Positions 1 through 8,483 of a stretch of 64,000 nt of DNA are shown in pieces. Each line of letters starts with the position of its first letter. Positions within the stretch are counted from its first letter, which is position 1. The translations under genes and the position numbers were made by a program. This DNA comes from Desulfatibacillum sp. (GTDB lineage: Bacteria > Desulfobacterota > Desulfobacteria > Desulfobacterales > SpSt-501). Location: contig DYEU01000003.1 in the NCBI GenBank assembly GCA_020725555.1, positions 52,115-116,114 of the forward strand, written 5' to 3'. The notes beneath the pieces were generated by a model. That model worked only from the letters and a program-made list of their open reading frames with translations. It ran no database searches and was not told the DNA's origin.

Positions 1-2
1 AT

Positions 3-479
3 TCGGCCGGCCCGCGGCAGACCCCATTGACCGTGCCGCAGGAGGGAACCCGCGAGCCCTCCCGCCATCCGCAGCGCGAGGTCCGCACACCGATCAGCGA
101 GGCCGAGCGCACCTTCCAGGACCGGCAGGTGCCTGTGCCCAACCGCGATCCGGGGCCTGCGCCACGCCCCCAGCCGCTGCCGGGGTTTCATCGGGAGCCC
201 TCCCCGGCCCCGCGCCTTCAGAACGAGCCTCCGGCCGGCCCGCGGCAGACCTCATTGACCGTGCCGCAGGAGAGGGCCCGCGAGCCCCGCCGCTATCTGC
301 AGCGCGAGGCCGCGCCCGCCGCATCGCCGCCCGCCGTTTCCACGCTTCGCGGCGAGCAGCCCCGGGCCGGGTGGCGCTCACCAGGGCCTGCGAGAACCCC
401 TCAATCCGAGGCTTTCTCCAGGGAGGCGGGCGCCGAGAGCCTGAGAAGAATTCCCGCGCGGCAGAAAGGGTGGGATTGA
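3..479 (+). CDS. C-terminal part of a proline/arginine-rich repeat protein (5' end outside window)
   Basis: The frame is open from the window edge to a TGA at 477-479, so this is the tail of a longer gene. The 158 visible residues are dominated by Pro, Arg, Gln and Glu and contain no recognisable catalytic motif. A block reading roughly AGPRQT(P/S)LTVPQE, then REP and QRE, occurs twice with a 76-residue period. The TTG at 27 could be read as a start, but the repeat continues upstream of it, so an N-terminal truncation by the window is more likely. Such low-complexity tails often extend secreted or surface proteins. Function is unknown. I am fairly sure it is coding because the repeat keeps frame. 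Confidence 0.5.
   Translation, partial: SAGPRQTPLTVPQEGTREPSRHPQREVRTPISEAERTFQDRQVPVPNRDPGPAPRPQPLPGFHREPSPAPRLQNEPPAGPRQTSLTVPQERAREPRRYLQREAAPAASPPAVSTLRGEQPRAGWRSPGPARTPQSEAFSREAGAESLRRIPARQKGWD
4..316 (+). repeat. 228-bp tandem repeat, two diverged copies of the repeated block
   Basis: The stretch from 4 to about 88 recurs at 232 to about 316, with identical cores such as GCGGCAGACC and TTGACCGTGCCGCAGGAG. The offset is exactly 228 nt, that is 76 codons, so the reading frame is preserved. The first copy is cut by the window start and more copies may lie upstream. Confidence 0.7.
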
Positions 480-510
480 CGCCCGAGAACGCGTCAAGTT
501 GCGGCAACGG

Positions 511-540
511 GTGTAAAATGGCGTAAAATGATGTAAAAGC
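511..540 (+). promoter_or_regulatory. Three 10-bp GTAAAA repeats upstream of the RHS locus
   Basis: Three consecutive decamers at 511-520, 521-530 and 531-540 each carry GTAAAA at the same offset, one per DNA helical turn, in an AT-rich patch inside GC-rich DNA. This periodicity suits cooperative protein binding on one helix face or an UP-element-like sequence. A weak -35/-10 pair (TTGACC 554-559, TACGGG 578-583, 18-nt spacer) follows. The regulatory role is inference. Confidence 0.35.
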
Positions 541-611
541 TAGAATTTTTCTGTTGACCCGGCCGATTCCTCTCTGCTACGGGGCCCGCTGTCCCAGAGC
601 GGAGGCGGGCC

Positions 612-1793
612 ATGGAGAGGAAAAGGGATTCCTTACTTTTCCTTGTTTCCTTTTCCGTTGCGCTTTCCTTTCTCGCCCTCGCCTTCCAGGCCGCATTCGA
701 CTACCCCCGGCCTGCCCCAACAGCATTCTCGCGCCCCCAGCCGACCGACCGGATCGATGCAACCCCAAACCTGAAGGAGGCATCCGAGCCCCGGCCGCCG
801 CGTCCCCCGGCCCATGGGACAATGGGGATGGCGTCGGAGAGGAAATACGAATCGGGGTACTCCGGCGGCAAGGAAAACATCCTTCCGGCAAGAGGAAAGA
901 AAGCCCCTGCCGTCGGGGAGGAAACGCCTGTAGAGGCGGCGAAGCCGGGCGAAACCGCTTCCGCCGCCTCGCCGCCGGAGGAAAGGGGAAATAAGCCACC
1001 CGGTCGGCTCTTGCACGATCAAGGCCCCGGGATCGGCCCATCCGGGCGCCTGCGCCGATCCCCCCTCATCGCCCGGCCTGGGGAAGACCTCCGGGTACGC
1101 CCGGGCCAGGAAGTCATCCTCGACGGGAGACCGTCCTCTCCGGAGGGCGATCCCGGCCGGCTCGTCTACAGCTGGCGCCTGCTCGAGCGCCCCCGCGGCA
1201 GCGAGACCGGGATCCCCGACCCGCAAAGCGGCCGCACCCTGCTGGTTCCCGATCGGCCCGGCCTCTATGCGGTGGAGCTTCGCATCCGCGAGGGCAAAGA
1301 GGGGCAGGAGGGGGAAGAAGAACTTCCCCGGCACATCGTCATCACGGCCGAAGGCTCCCCCGCCGCCGTGCCCGATGTGACCGGTCTTCCCCTCGAAGAG
1401 GCGCGGCGGCGGCTCGAAGAGGCGGGAATCGGTCTCGAGCGGATCTCGGTTCGGGCGGGCACCGGCGAACCCGACGGCCGGGTGCTCGCCCAGGATCCCC
1501 CAGCCGGCTCGGTGCTTGCGGCGACGATTGCGGCCCGCCTCGTGATCGCCCTTTCCCCGCAGGCCGACACCGACCTTGACGGACTCGCCGATGCCTGGGA
1601 GTACGAGATGTTCGGAAACCTCGACCAGGACGCCTCAGGCGACGCGGACGGCGACGGTTTCAGCAACCTTCAGGAATTCCGCAGTGGCACGCACCCCGGG
1701 GATCACCGCGAAGCGCCCGTGTCCGCGGCCAACCTCTTCGAGTACGACCGCTACGGCAGACTCGTCTTCAAACAGATCGCGCTCGAGCCATGA
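612..1793 (+). CDS. Exported protein with Ig/PKD-like, PASTA and calcium-binding (TSP3-like) repeats; RHS partner
   Basis: The 393-residue protein starts at ATG 612 behind GGAGG. Residues 1-29 are a basic start plus a hydrophobic segment (signal peptide), and 30-150 are Pro/Arg/Gly-rich linker. Residues 150-245 look like an Ig/PKD-type beta domain (YSWRL, then a LYAVELRI strand). Residues 252-315 match a PASTA domain, beginning VPDVTGLPLEEA and ending ARLVIALS. Residues 319-362 carry DTDLDGLAD and GDADGDGFSN repeats like the calcium loops of thrombospondin type 3 repeats. The extreme C-terminus, YDRYGRLVF, resembles an RHS/YD repeat. The stop overlaps the RHS start by ATGA, so the two are translationally coupled. 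A surface or periplasmic helper of the RHS protein is inferred. Confidence 0.75.
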   Translation: MERKRDSLLFLVSFSVALSFLALAFQAAFDYPRPAPTAFSRPQPTDRIDATPNLKEASEPRPPRPPAHGTMGMASERKYESGYSGGKENILPARGKKAPAVGEETPVEAAKPGETASAASPPEERGNKPPGRLLHDQGPGIGPSGRLRRSPLIARPGEDLRVRPGQEVILDGRPSSPEGDPGRLVYSWRLLERPRGSETGIPDPQSGRTLLVPDRPGLYAVELRIREGKEGQEGEEELPRHIVITAEGSPAAVPDVTGLPLEEARRRLEEAGIGLERISVRAGTGEPDGRVLAQDPPAGSVLAATIAARLVIALSPQADTDLDGLADAWEYEMFGNLDQDASGDADGDGFSNLQEFRSGTHPGDHREAPVSAANLFEYDRYGRLVFKQIALEP

Positions 1794-4700
1794 AGCGAAA
1801 GAGAAGGCGCTCCGTCCGGAGCCTTGCCGCGGTGTTCGGGCTGTTCGTTCTGGGCTTTCTCCCCGGCGGCCTCGAGGCCCTGGAAGAGGCTCCCTACGAC
1901 CCCGCCATTCTTCCGCCGGAGACGATCGCTCCCCCGCTGCCGCGCCTCGAGCCGGCCCCCCTCGCCAACAGCGGGGCCCTCGAGCTGAAATTCGCCATCC
2001 CCCTACCGCCGGGCAGAAAAGGAATGGCCCCCGAACTCGGCCTGGCCTACCGCAGCGGGGCGGGAAACGGGATGCTGGGCGTGGGCTGGCAGCTTGCGCT
2101 CGGGTCGATCCGCCGCTCGACCCGCAACGGCCTGGACTTTCGCGGGGTCCGCTTCGAACACGACGCCGGCGAGCTCGTCCCCCGGCCCGACTGGGGCACG
2201 GGCTTCTACGGAGCCAAGCGGGAGGCCGAGTTCCGCAAGTATCGCTTTCTATCGGACCGCCGGGGCTGGGAGGTGACGGATCGCGAGGGCCGCCGCTGGT
2301 TCTTCGGCGGCAGCGCCGAGTCGCGGCTTGAAAACGAACACGGCGTCTTCGAGTGGCTGCTCGACCGGGTCGAGGACGTAAACGGCAACTGGTACCGCAT
2401 CCGTTACAGCCGGGAGGAGGGGCAGCCCTACCCCCTCGAGATTCTCTATACCGGCCACGACCGCCTGGCCCCGGCCCACCGCGTGCAGTTCGGGTACGGC
2501 AACCGCCCCGATCCGCTCGAATCCTACGAAAGCCGCGGCCGGGTCGTCATGGCGAAGAGGCTCGAATCCCTGCGCGTGACGGCAAACGGCCAGCCGGCGC
2601 GCCTGTTTCAGTTTGTCTACGAAACCGGCCGCTCGGGCCGCTCGCGGCTCAAGGAAATCCGCGGGGACCCTCTCCCGCCCGTGCGCTTCGTCTACCAGGA
2701 GGGGGGCGACGGGAGCTTCCGGCCGTCAGCGAAAACGCCGACGGCCGGGGCGAACGCGGCAGGCTTTGTCTTTTTCGGCGCGGCCGACGGCGACGGCTTT
2801 CCCGACCTCTTCAAGTTCGAGTCGCGGGGGTTCAGCCCCGAGGTCCATGTCTATCTGGCCGACGGCGCCGGAGGGTTCCGCGGCAAAACGACGACACGCC
2901 TCGAAGGGGATGCCAACACGGCCGGGTTCATTCATGTCGCCGACTTCGACGGCGACGGCCTCGCGGACATCCTCAAAGTCCAGGAGCGGGGGGCTCAGGG
3001 GACAGTCTTCTTTCACCGCGGCGCCGGCAACGGCTCCTTCGCCCGGGGGGTGCGCACCGATCTCGGGGGAGCCAACGATCCCGGCAGGATCCTCGTCGGC
3101 GATGTGCTTGGGCAGGACGGGCGCCTCGAGCTGGTCCGGCTCGAGACGCGCTGGGGGCTGGTCAGCGTCCATCGCCTGCTCGAAACGGGTCGCTTCGACG
3201 GCGGCGTGAGGACCAACCTCGCCGCCGTTCTCGACACCGGCCACGTCTTTCTCATGGATGCAAACGGCGACCGCCGCGAGGACCTCGTGCGCACGGGAAC
3301 CTCTTCGCTCGTTTTCGTTCACCTCGCGCAGGCGGACGGGACCTTCGGGCCGGCGGTGGTGACCGATCTGAAAAACGGCCCGAACGACCGGGGATCGCTT
3401 CTCGTCGGGGACTTCAATGGCGACGGGCTGCCGGACCTGCTCAAGGTGCATCGGCTCTCCTGCCGGGTGAGCGTCCACCACTCGCTCGGGACCGGGGGCT
3501 TCGCGCCCGGCATCGAAACCGACCTCAAGGGGGCCACGATCGACGCCGGCCGGATCCGCGTCGCCGACGTGAACGGCGACGGCCGGGCGGACATCGTGCT
3601 CGACACCTTCAATTCCAACTCCGTGTCCTGCCACCTGGCCACGCACGGGGGGACCTTTCTGCCGGCCGTGCGTTCGCTTCTTCCGGGAGGCCCCCCCTTG
3701 AAGGGCTTTCTCACCCCGGTGAACGCGGACGGAAGCGGCGGGGCCGACCTCACCCTGCGGGATTCGTACGGAGGCTTCACAACGCTCCTCTCCGCCCCCG
3801 AGGACCCGGACTTGCTCGTCGGGTTCGAAAACGGCTTTGGCAGGATTACCCGCTTCCGCTACGGGACTTCCGCGGAGGCCGAGCACCCCTACCTCCCCTT
3901 CCCCCGGACGACGATCGCCGCCATCGAAACGAGCGACGGAAACGGCCTCACCTTCGCGCAGGAATACGACTACGGCGGCGGCTGGTACGACCGGGAACGG
4001 GGCGAGTTCCGCGGGTTCTCCCGCCTGGAGGAAACCCGGCCTGACGGAAGCCTCCTTGAAACCGAGTACCACCAGGACGAATACCGCGCAGGCAAAGAGA
4101 TCCGCAGGGTGAAGCGCGACCCGGGCAGGGCGCTTCTTGCGCGCACGGCCATGGCCTGGGCGGCGGAGCCCCTGGCAGGCGAGGCGCGCTTCGTCAGGCT
4201 GGCGGCGAAAACCGAGGAGCGCTTTTTCGAACCCACCGTCGTTTCCCGCTGGGAGTTCGAGCACAGCAGCCTGCATGGCGGTCTCACCCGATTGCGCCGC
4301 ACGGGGAGCGAAGCGGAGGAGACGACGGCCGCGTATGCCCACCGCAACGTCGGCTTCTGGAACTGGCGCATCGAGGAAGAGATGCTGAGCGGCGCAGGCG
4401 GAACCGTCGTTCGGCGCACGCGCTACAGCTACGACAGCCGCGGAAACGTAACGACCGAAGAGCGCATCAACGAAACCGGACCCGCTAGCCGGGTCATCCG
4501 GCACTACGACCCTTTTGGCAACCCGGTCGAAACGGTCGATGGGCGCGGCCACACGACCCGCTACGAGTACGACCCGGCGACGGCGACCTTTCCGGTCCGC
4601 ATCGTGCTGCCGCGGACCGGCTCAGCCGACCATGTGTGGAAAGTCCCCCGTTTGGACTACCGCATCGGCAAGGCCTCGGTCCTGGAGGATGAGAACGGCA

Positions 4701-7366
4701 ACCGCACGCTCTTCGAGTATGACGCCGCAGGCCGCCTCCTGCGCGCGGATTTCCCGGACGGAGGCCGGAAAATCCTCTCCTACCGCCACCACCCCTTTCC
4801 GTACCGGGTGCGGTCGAGCTTTTACGCCGGCGGCCCCGCCCCGCCGCAGGTTGTCGATGAGGAGTACGACGGGCTGGGGCGCAAGATCCGCACCGTCCGT
4901 TACGGGGAAAAAGGCCGTCCGATCGAGAGCATCTGGGTCTATGACGTTTTGGGAAGGGTCGTTCGCCTGCGGGGGCCTTGCTTTTCGGCTTCTCTTGCGT
5001 GCCGCACCGAGGAAACCGACTATGACCCCTGGGATCGGCCGACCCGCACGCGGCAAACCCACGGCGAGCATGGGCTCGCCGTCACCCAGTACCATTATGC
5101 CGGAGGGGCGACCACGGTGACGGACCCCGACGGCTCCTCGCGCACGACGGTCTGCGACCATTTGAACCGCACCGTGCGCGTGATCGAACATGGCGATCGC
5201 GGGGACCTCACGACGACGTTTGACTACGATGCCGCGGGAGACTTGGTCCGCATCGTGCACCCCGCTGGGGTGGAAACCCGATTCGTGCGGGACGGCCTCG
5301 GGAACATCCGCGCCATGAGCGACCCGGACATGGGCACCTGGGAATACGCCTACGACGAAAACGGAAATCTCGTCTCCCAAACCGACGCCCGGGGCCGGGT
5401 CCTCCGGCTCGACTACGACGAGCTCAACCGCCTGACGGCCGTGCGATCCCTTGCTTCGGGGGAGACGGTCCGCTACGACTATGACGACCCCGGGGTCACG
5501 AACGGGATCGGCCGGCTATCGACGGTCACGGCTTCACAGGTTGCCACCCGGTTCGAGGCCTACGACGAAATGGGAAGGCTTCTCTCCGAAACGAGAGTCT
5601 TCAGCGGGGACGAAAGGCGCTACACGACCAGCCGGCGGTACGACGCGGCCGGGAATCTCCTCGCCCTCGATTACCCCGTGGGGAGCTTGCGCATCCGCTA
5701 CGCCTACCACCCCGGAACGAATCTCCTGCACCGCGTGCTGGACGAGGCCGGAAGCGAGATCGCCGCCTTCGAGGACTACAACGCGGACGGAAACGCGGGC
5801 TACGCCTACTTCGGCAACGGAACCGAAACGATCCGGGCCTACGATCCGCACACGGGCATGATCCGGGAAATCCGCGTGCGGCCGCCCGCGGGCTCAGGCG
5901 GCGGCGATTTGCTGCACCGCGAATACGGCTACACCCCGGCGGGGGACATCGCCGCCGTGCGCAACCCCCTCTCCGGGGTCACCCGCCGCTACACCTACGA
6001 CCGGCTGCACCGGTTGGTCGCCGAGCACCCCGACCCGCCGGTTCTCCTTCACCCCTCGAAGATCCTGAGGATGCGCTATGCCTATGCCGATTCCTTTCCC
6101 TTTCACGGTCCCCGGGAGATCGAGGTGGAAGGCCGCGGTGCATCCTTGGAGTACGACGAAAACGGAAACATCACGCGGGCGCCCACGTTTTCCGGCGCCG
6201 CGCTCTCCGTCGAAAGAAGGCTCCTTTTCGACGACAGAAACCGTGTGGCGCGCATCCACCAGCCGGGGGTGTCCTGCGGGTCGAGGACCGATTCCTCTCT
6301 TTGCCCGGACCGGCTCGAATTCCTCTACGACGGCTTGAACCGACGCGCGGTCAAACGCACCCCTTCGTCTGTCGTGAAATACGTCGGTCCTCATTTTGAG
6401 ATTCGCGACGGCGAGCCGGTTTGTCACGTCTTTGCGAAGAACCTGCGCATTGCGGAGATTACCTCGAAAGGGATCCGGTACCTTCACAAGGACCATCTCT
6501 CCAGCACGGCCGCGATGAGCGATGAAAACGGCGCCCTCGTGCAGGCCTTCGATTATTCCCCCTTCGGTCTGTTTCGAAACGAGAAGGCCTTTTATCCGCG
6601 CTACGGCTACACCGGCCAGGAGCTCGACTCCGTGCCCGGGCTTTCCAACTTCAAGGCCCGCCTCTACGACGCACACCTTGCGCTGTTTCTGTCTCCCGAT
6701 CCCTACCAATCTCCCGATTTAACCGCTTCATTATTTTTCAAAAGGGAAAAAGGGGCTTTACCTGTTTCTCAAACTTTTCCTCGATTATTTCTAAACAAAA
6801 ATACATCCAGCTTGATTTTTGATCCAATCAAAGCAAAAACAATTGAGTTCAACCGCTTTGCATACGCCCATCAAAACCCAATAAACTTATACGATAAAGA
6901 TGGATTATGGCCTGAAAGAATACACAAAATAATGATTAAATCATTTTTTGATAAAAAAATAGAGAATTATCTTGTTAATCAAATTATATCAGGAAGCAAC
7001 TTCTCAGATCATCCAAAATTTCAAGCCTCGGGATATAACCATATGCATGCCATGAGGGAACCAGGAGAAAGCATTGAGCAAGCGCGCGATAAAATGCAAC
7101 AATACGTCAATCATAAATTAGATCTATTTTATCAAAATATTTACGATGGGAATTTGGAAAAAGCCTTTTTTATTCTTGGAATGGCACTTCACCCGGTCAT
7201 GGATTCCACATCACCATCGCATCAAGATTTCCAAATATGGGATGGTTCAAAAGGGTTATTGAGTCTTGATGCTATTTTGCATGGAGCCAAAGAGCAATTC
7301 ATCTCTCCAGAACGATTTCAGAAAACTCTTGATCTCATTCGTGATGCTCTAAACACCGAGAAATAA
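1790..7366 (+). CDS. Giant SpvB/FG-GAP/RHS repeat protein with AT-rich polymorphic C-terminal tip
   Basis: The 1858-residue protein opens with a basic, hydrophobic signal-like segment (residues 1-30). An SpvB-like region follows (LELKFAIPLPPG, GNGMLGVGW), then about six FG-GAP/VCBS repeats (residues 320-640, each with a DxDGDG-type loop). RHS/YD repeats run from about 880 to 1520 (for example YDYDAAGDL and YDENGNL). The RHS core ends at about 1604-1642 with YTGQELDSVPGL and FLSPDP. Beyond nt 6715 the DNA becomes AT-rich. This tip includes NRFAYAHQNPINLYDKDGL and then about 150 residues with H-x-x-H (NHMH) and GMALHPVMDSTSPSH, which recalls zinc-dependent phospholipase C/S1-P1 nuclease-type helical motifs. 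RHS proteins of this class encapsulate and deliver C-terminal toxins; here a contact-dependent antibacterial or lipid-targeting toxin is inferred from the swapped tip. Confidence 0.85.
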   Translation: MKRKRRRSVRSLAAVFGLFVLGFLPGGLEALEEAPYDPAILPPETIAPPLPRLEPAPLANSGALELKFAIPLPPGRKGMAPELGLAYRSGAGNGMLGVGWQLALGSIRRSTRNGLDFRGVRFEHDAGELVPRPDWGTGFYGAKREAEFRKYRFLSDRRGWEVTDREGRRWFFGGSAESRLENEHGVFEWLLDRVEDVNGNWYRIRYSREEGQPYPLEILYTGHDRLAPAHRVQFGYGNRPDPLESYESRGRVVMAKRLESLRVTANGQPARLFQFVYETGRSGRSRLKEIRGDPLPPVRFVYQEGGDGSFRPSAKTPTAGANAAGFVFFGAADGDGFPDLFKFESRGFSPEVHVYLADGAGGFRGKTTTRLEGDANTAGFIHVADFDGDGLADILKVQERGAQGTVFFHRGAGNGSFARGVRTDLGGANDPGRILVGDVLGQDGRLELVRLETRWGLVSVHRLLETGRFDGGVRTNLAAVLDTGHVFLMDANGDRREDLVRTGTSSLVFVHLAQADGTFGPAVVTDLKNGPNDRGSLLVGDFNGDGLPDLLKVHRLSCRVSVHHSLGTGGFAPGIETDLKGATIDAGRIRVADVNGDGRADIVLDTFNSNSVSCHLATHGGTFLPAVRSLLPGGPPLKGFLTPVNADGSGGADLTLRDSYGGFTTLLSAPEDPDLLVGFENGFGRITRFRYGTSAEAEHPYLPFPRTTIAAIETSDGNGLTFAQEYDYGGGWYDRERGEFRGFSRLEETRPDGSLLETEYHQDEYRAGKEIRRVKRDPGRALLARTAMAWAAEPLAGEARFVRLAAKTEERFFEPTVVSRWEFEHSSLHGGLTRLRRTGSEAEETTAAYAHRNVGFWNWRIEEEMLSGAGGTVVRRTRYSYDSRGNVTTEERINETGPASRVIRHYDPFGNPVETVDGRGHTTRYEYDPATATFPVRIVLPRTGSADHVWKVPRLDYRIGKASVLEDENGNRTLFEYDAAGRLLRADFPDGGRKILSYRHHPFPYRVRSSFYAGGPAPPQVVDEEYDGLGRKIRTVRYGEKGRPIESIWVYDVLGRVVRLRGPCFSASLACRTEETDYDPWDRPTRTRQTHGEHGLAVTQYHYAGGATTVTDPDGSSRTTVCDHLNRTVRVIEHGDRGDLTTTFDYDAAGDLVRIVHPAGVETRFVRDGLGNIRAMSDPDMGTWEYAYDENGNLVSQTDARGRVLRLDYDELNRLTAVRSLASGETVRYDYDDPGVTNGIGRLSTVTASQVATRFEAYDEMGRLLSETRVFSGDERRYTTSRRYDAAGNLLALDYPVGSLRIRYAYHPGTNLLHRVLDEAGSEIAAFEDYNADGNAGYAYFGNGTETIRAYDPHTGMIREIRVRPPAGSGGGDLLHREYGYTPAGDIAAVRNPLSGVTRRYTYDRLHRLVAEHPDPPVLLHPSKILRMRYAYADSFPFHGPREIEVEGRGASLEYDENGNITRAPTFSGAALSVERRLLFDDRNRVARIHQPGVSCGSRTDSSLCPDRLEFLYDGLNRRAVKRTPSSVVKYVGPHFEIRDGEPVCHVFAKNLRIAEITSKGIRYLHKDHLSSTAAMSDENGALVQAFDYSPFGLFRNEKAFYPRYGYTGQELDSVPGLSNFKARLYDAHLALFLSPDPYQSPDLTASLFFKREKGALPVSQTFPRLFLNKNTSSLIFDPIKAKTIEFNRFAYAHQNPINLYDKDGLWPERIHKIMIKSFFDKKIENYLVNQIISGSNFSDHPKFQASGYNHMHAMREPGESIEQARDKMQQYVNHKLDLFYQNIYDGNLEKAFFILGMALHPVMDSTSPSHQDFQIWDGSKGLLSLDAILHGAKEQFISPERFQKTLDLIRDALNTEK

Positions 7367-7406
7367 CTTCTGTCTGTAATTATTAAAAATACTTTTGCAG
7401 CAAAAA

Positions 7407-7850
7407 ATGAATAGAAAATCTAAATATTTTGCGAGTAGATTTTACATGGCGTGTGCTATTCTATTTTTGTTTGTAGCAGCGCTATTAATTCCATTCAATC
7501 TTGTTATTTCAGAAGAACTATTACTCCAAATTATCGATGAAAATGGAAATCCTGTGCCAAATTGCACCGTTGAGCATGAGTGGACACAGTATGCATTGAT
7601 GGTAAGTGAAACGTATACAACATCTTCTGATGAAAATGGATTTGTGTATCTTCCAAAACGATCCGTAAAAACCTCTTTAGCTGAGCTAATCCATGGCACT
7701 TATAATAAAATAAAGATGTATGGAATACACGCAAGCTTCAGAAGTGATTACATTGTGACATTAAGTGCTCCAAACTTTGAGACTAAACATATCTTAACTG
7801 ACTTCAAAGTTAATGGAAGAATCACTTTAAAAATAAAACAACCAAGATGA
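7407..7850 (+). CDS. Small exported AT-rich protein, candidate immunity protein for the RHS tip
   Basis: The 147-residue protein starts at ATG 7407, with an in-frame TTG at 7395 as alternative. Residues 1-35 have a basic start and a long hydrophobic stretch (ACAILFLFVAALLIPF), a signal peptide or membrane anchor. The rest is beta-rich and resembles carboxypeptidase-regulatory or transthyretin-like folds: LQIIDENGNPVPNCTV, then SDENGFVYL, then a closing strand ITLKIK. It lies 40 nt after the RHS stop and shares the RHS tip's low GC content, unlike the genes around. RHS toxins are usually followed by a cognate immunity gene, and export would fit a toxin acting in the periplasm or on membranes. 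No family was recognised, so the immunity role is inference. Confidence 0.55.
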   Translation: MNRKSKYFASRFYMACAILFLFVAALLIPFNLVISEELLLQIIDENGNPVPNCTVEHEWTQYALMVSETYTTSSDENGFVYLPKRSVKTSLAELIHGTYNKIKMYGIHASFRSDYIVTLSAPNFETKHILTDFKVNGRITLKIKQPR

Positions 7851-7983
7851 AATTGCATTACGATAGCGGAGCTTAAAGCCGGAAATTGCGCTGCGGTTAT
7901 GCATTGACCAGATAAGGTAGCACTTTATATGAGTGATCCAGAGAGGTTAACCGGTCGACCCACTAGAAAGGTATCATCAAAAG

Positions 7984-8357
7984 TGTGCAAACAAGACATG
8001 GCAAAGAGGCCGTCCGCGTAAAGTCATCTCCCAGGGAAACGCCAAGATCGCCTTCACCGGAAAAGCGGTCAGGTCGCATGCCGCAGGGCGCTGATCTCCC
8101 GTGCGCTGGAGCGCTTTTCGGTGCGAGAGGATCTGCAGCAGCTCTGCGCCGATTTGGACCTAAACAAACATCATGCGATGAGTTCGTTGTTGGAGCAGCG
8201 GGTGGGCCTGCGGATGAAGGGCGGGGTGGCGATCCGCGATTCGGCACTTTTGAGGGACGAAGCACTCACTGCGTTTTTTGATTGGGAGGCGATTGCCCAT
8301 TCGTCCACCCTCGGGCGTCGGCTACCCGAGATGCGCTGCTGGCATCATCTGGTGTGA
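7984..8357 (+). pseudogene. Frameshifted N-terminal fragment of an IS1380-like transposase
   Basis: Two adjoining frames read as one protein after a frameshift near 8080. Frame one, 7984-8080, gives GRPRKVISQGNAKIAFTGKA. Frame two continues as LISRALERFSVREDLQQLC, then GVAIRDSALLRDEALTAFF, and ends in SSTLGRRLPEM. This order (N-terminal strand, DDE-family helical segment, 'STLGRRL') matches my recollection of IS1380-family transposase N-termini. The catalytic core and C-terminus are absent and no inverted repeats were found. The segment from 8358 to 8483 holds nothing I recognise. Confidence 0.5.
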
Positions 8358-8483
8358 ACAATCATGCAAAAATGCCCCCCCTGCGAACATTGAAAAATGA
8401 CCGCTCCGACAACGGAGAGCGTGAGTCCCTTCGGCTATTCGCCGCTGCCTCGACACGGTTGTTGTGCGTATCTGAGTGGTTCG

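Noticed and set aside
2726..4552. 608-residue minus-strand frame inside the RHS gene
   Set aside because: It is antisense to intact FG-GAP and RHS repeats; the repetition of Gly-Val-Asp motifs mirrors the real gene.
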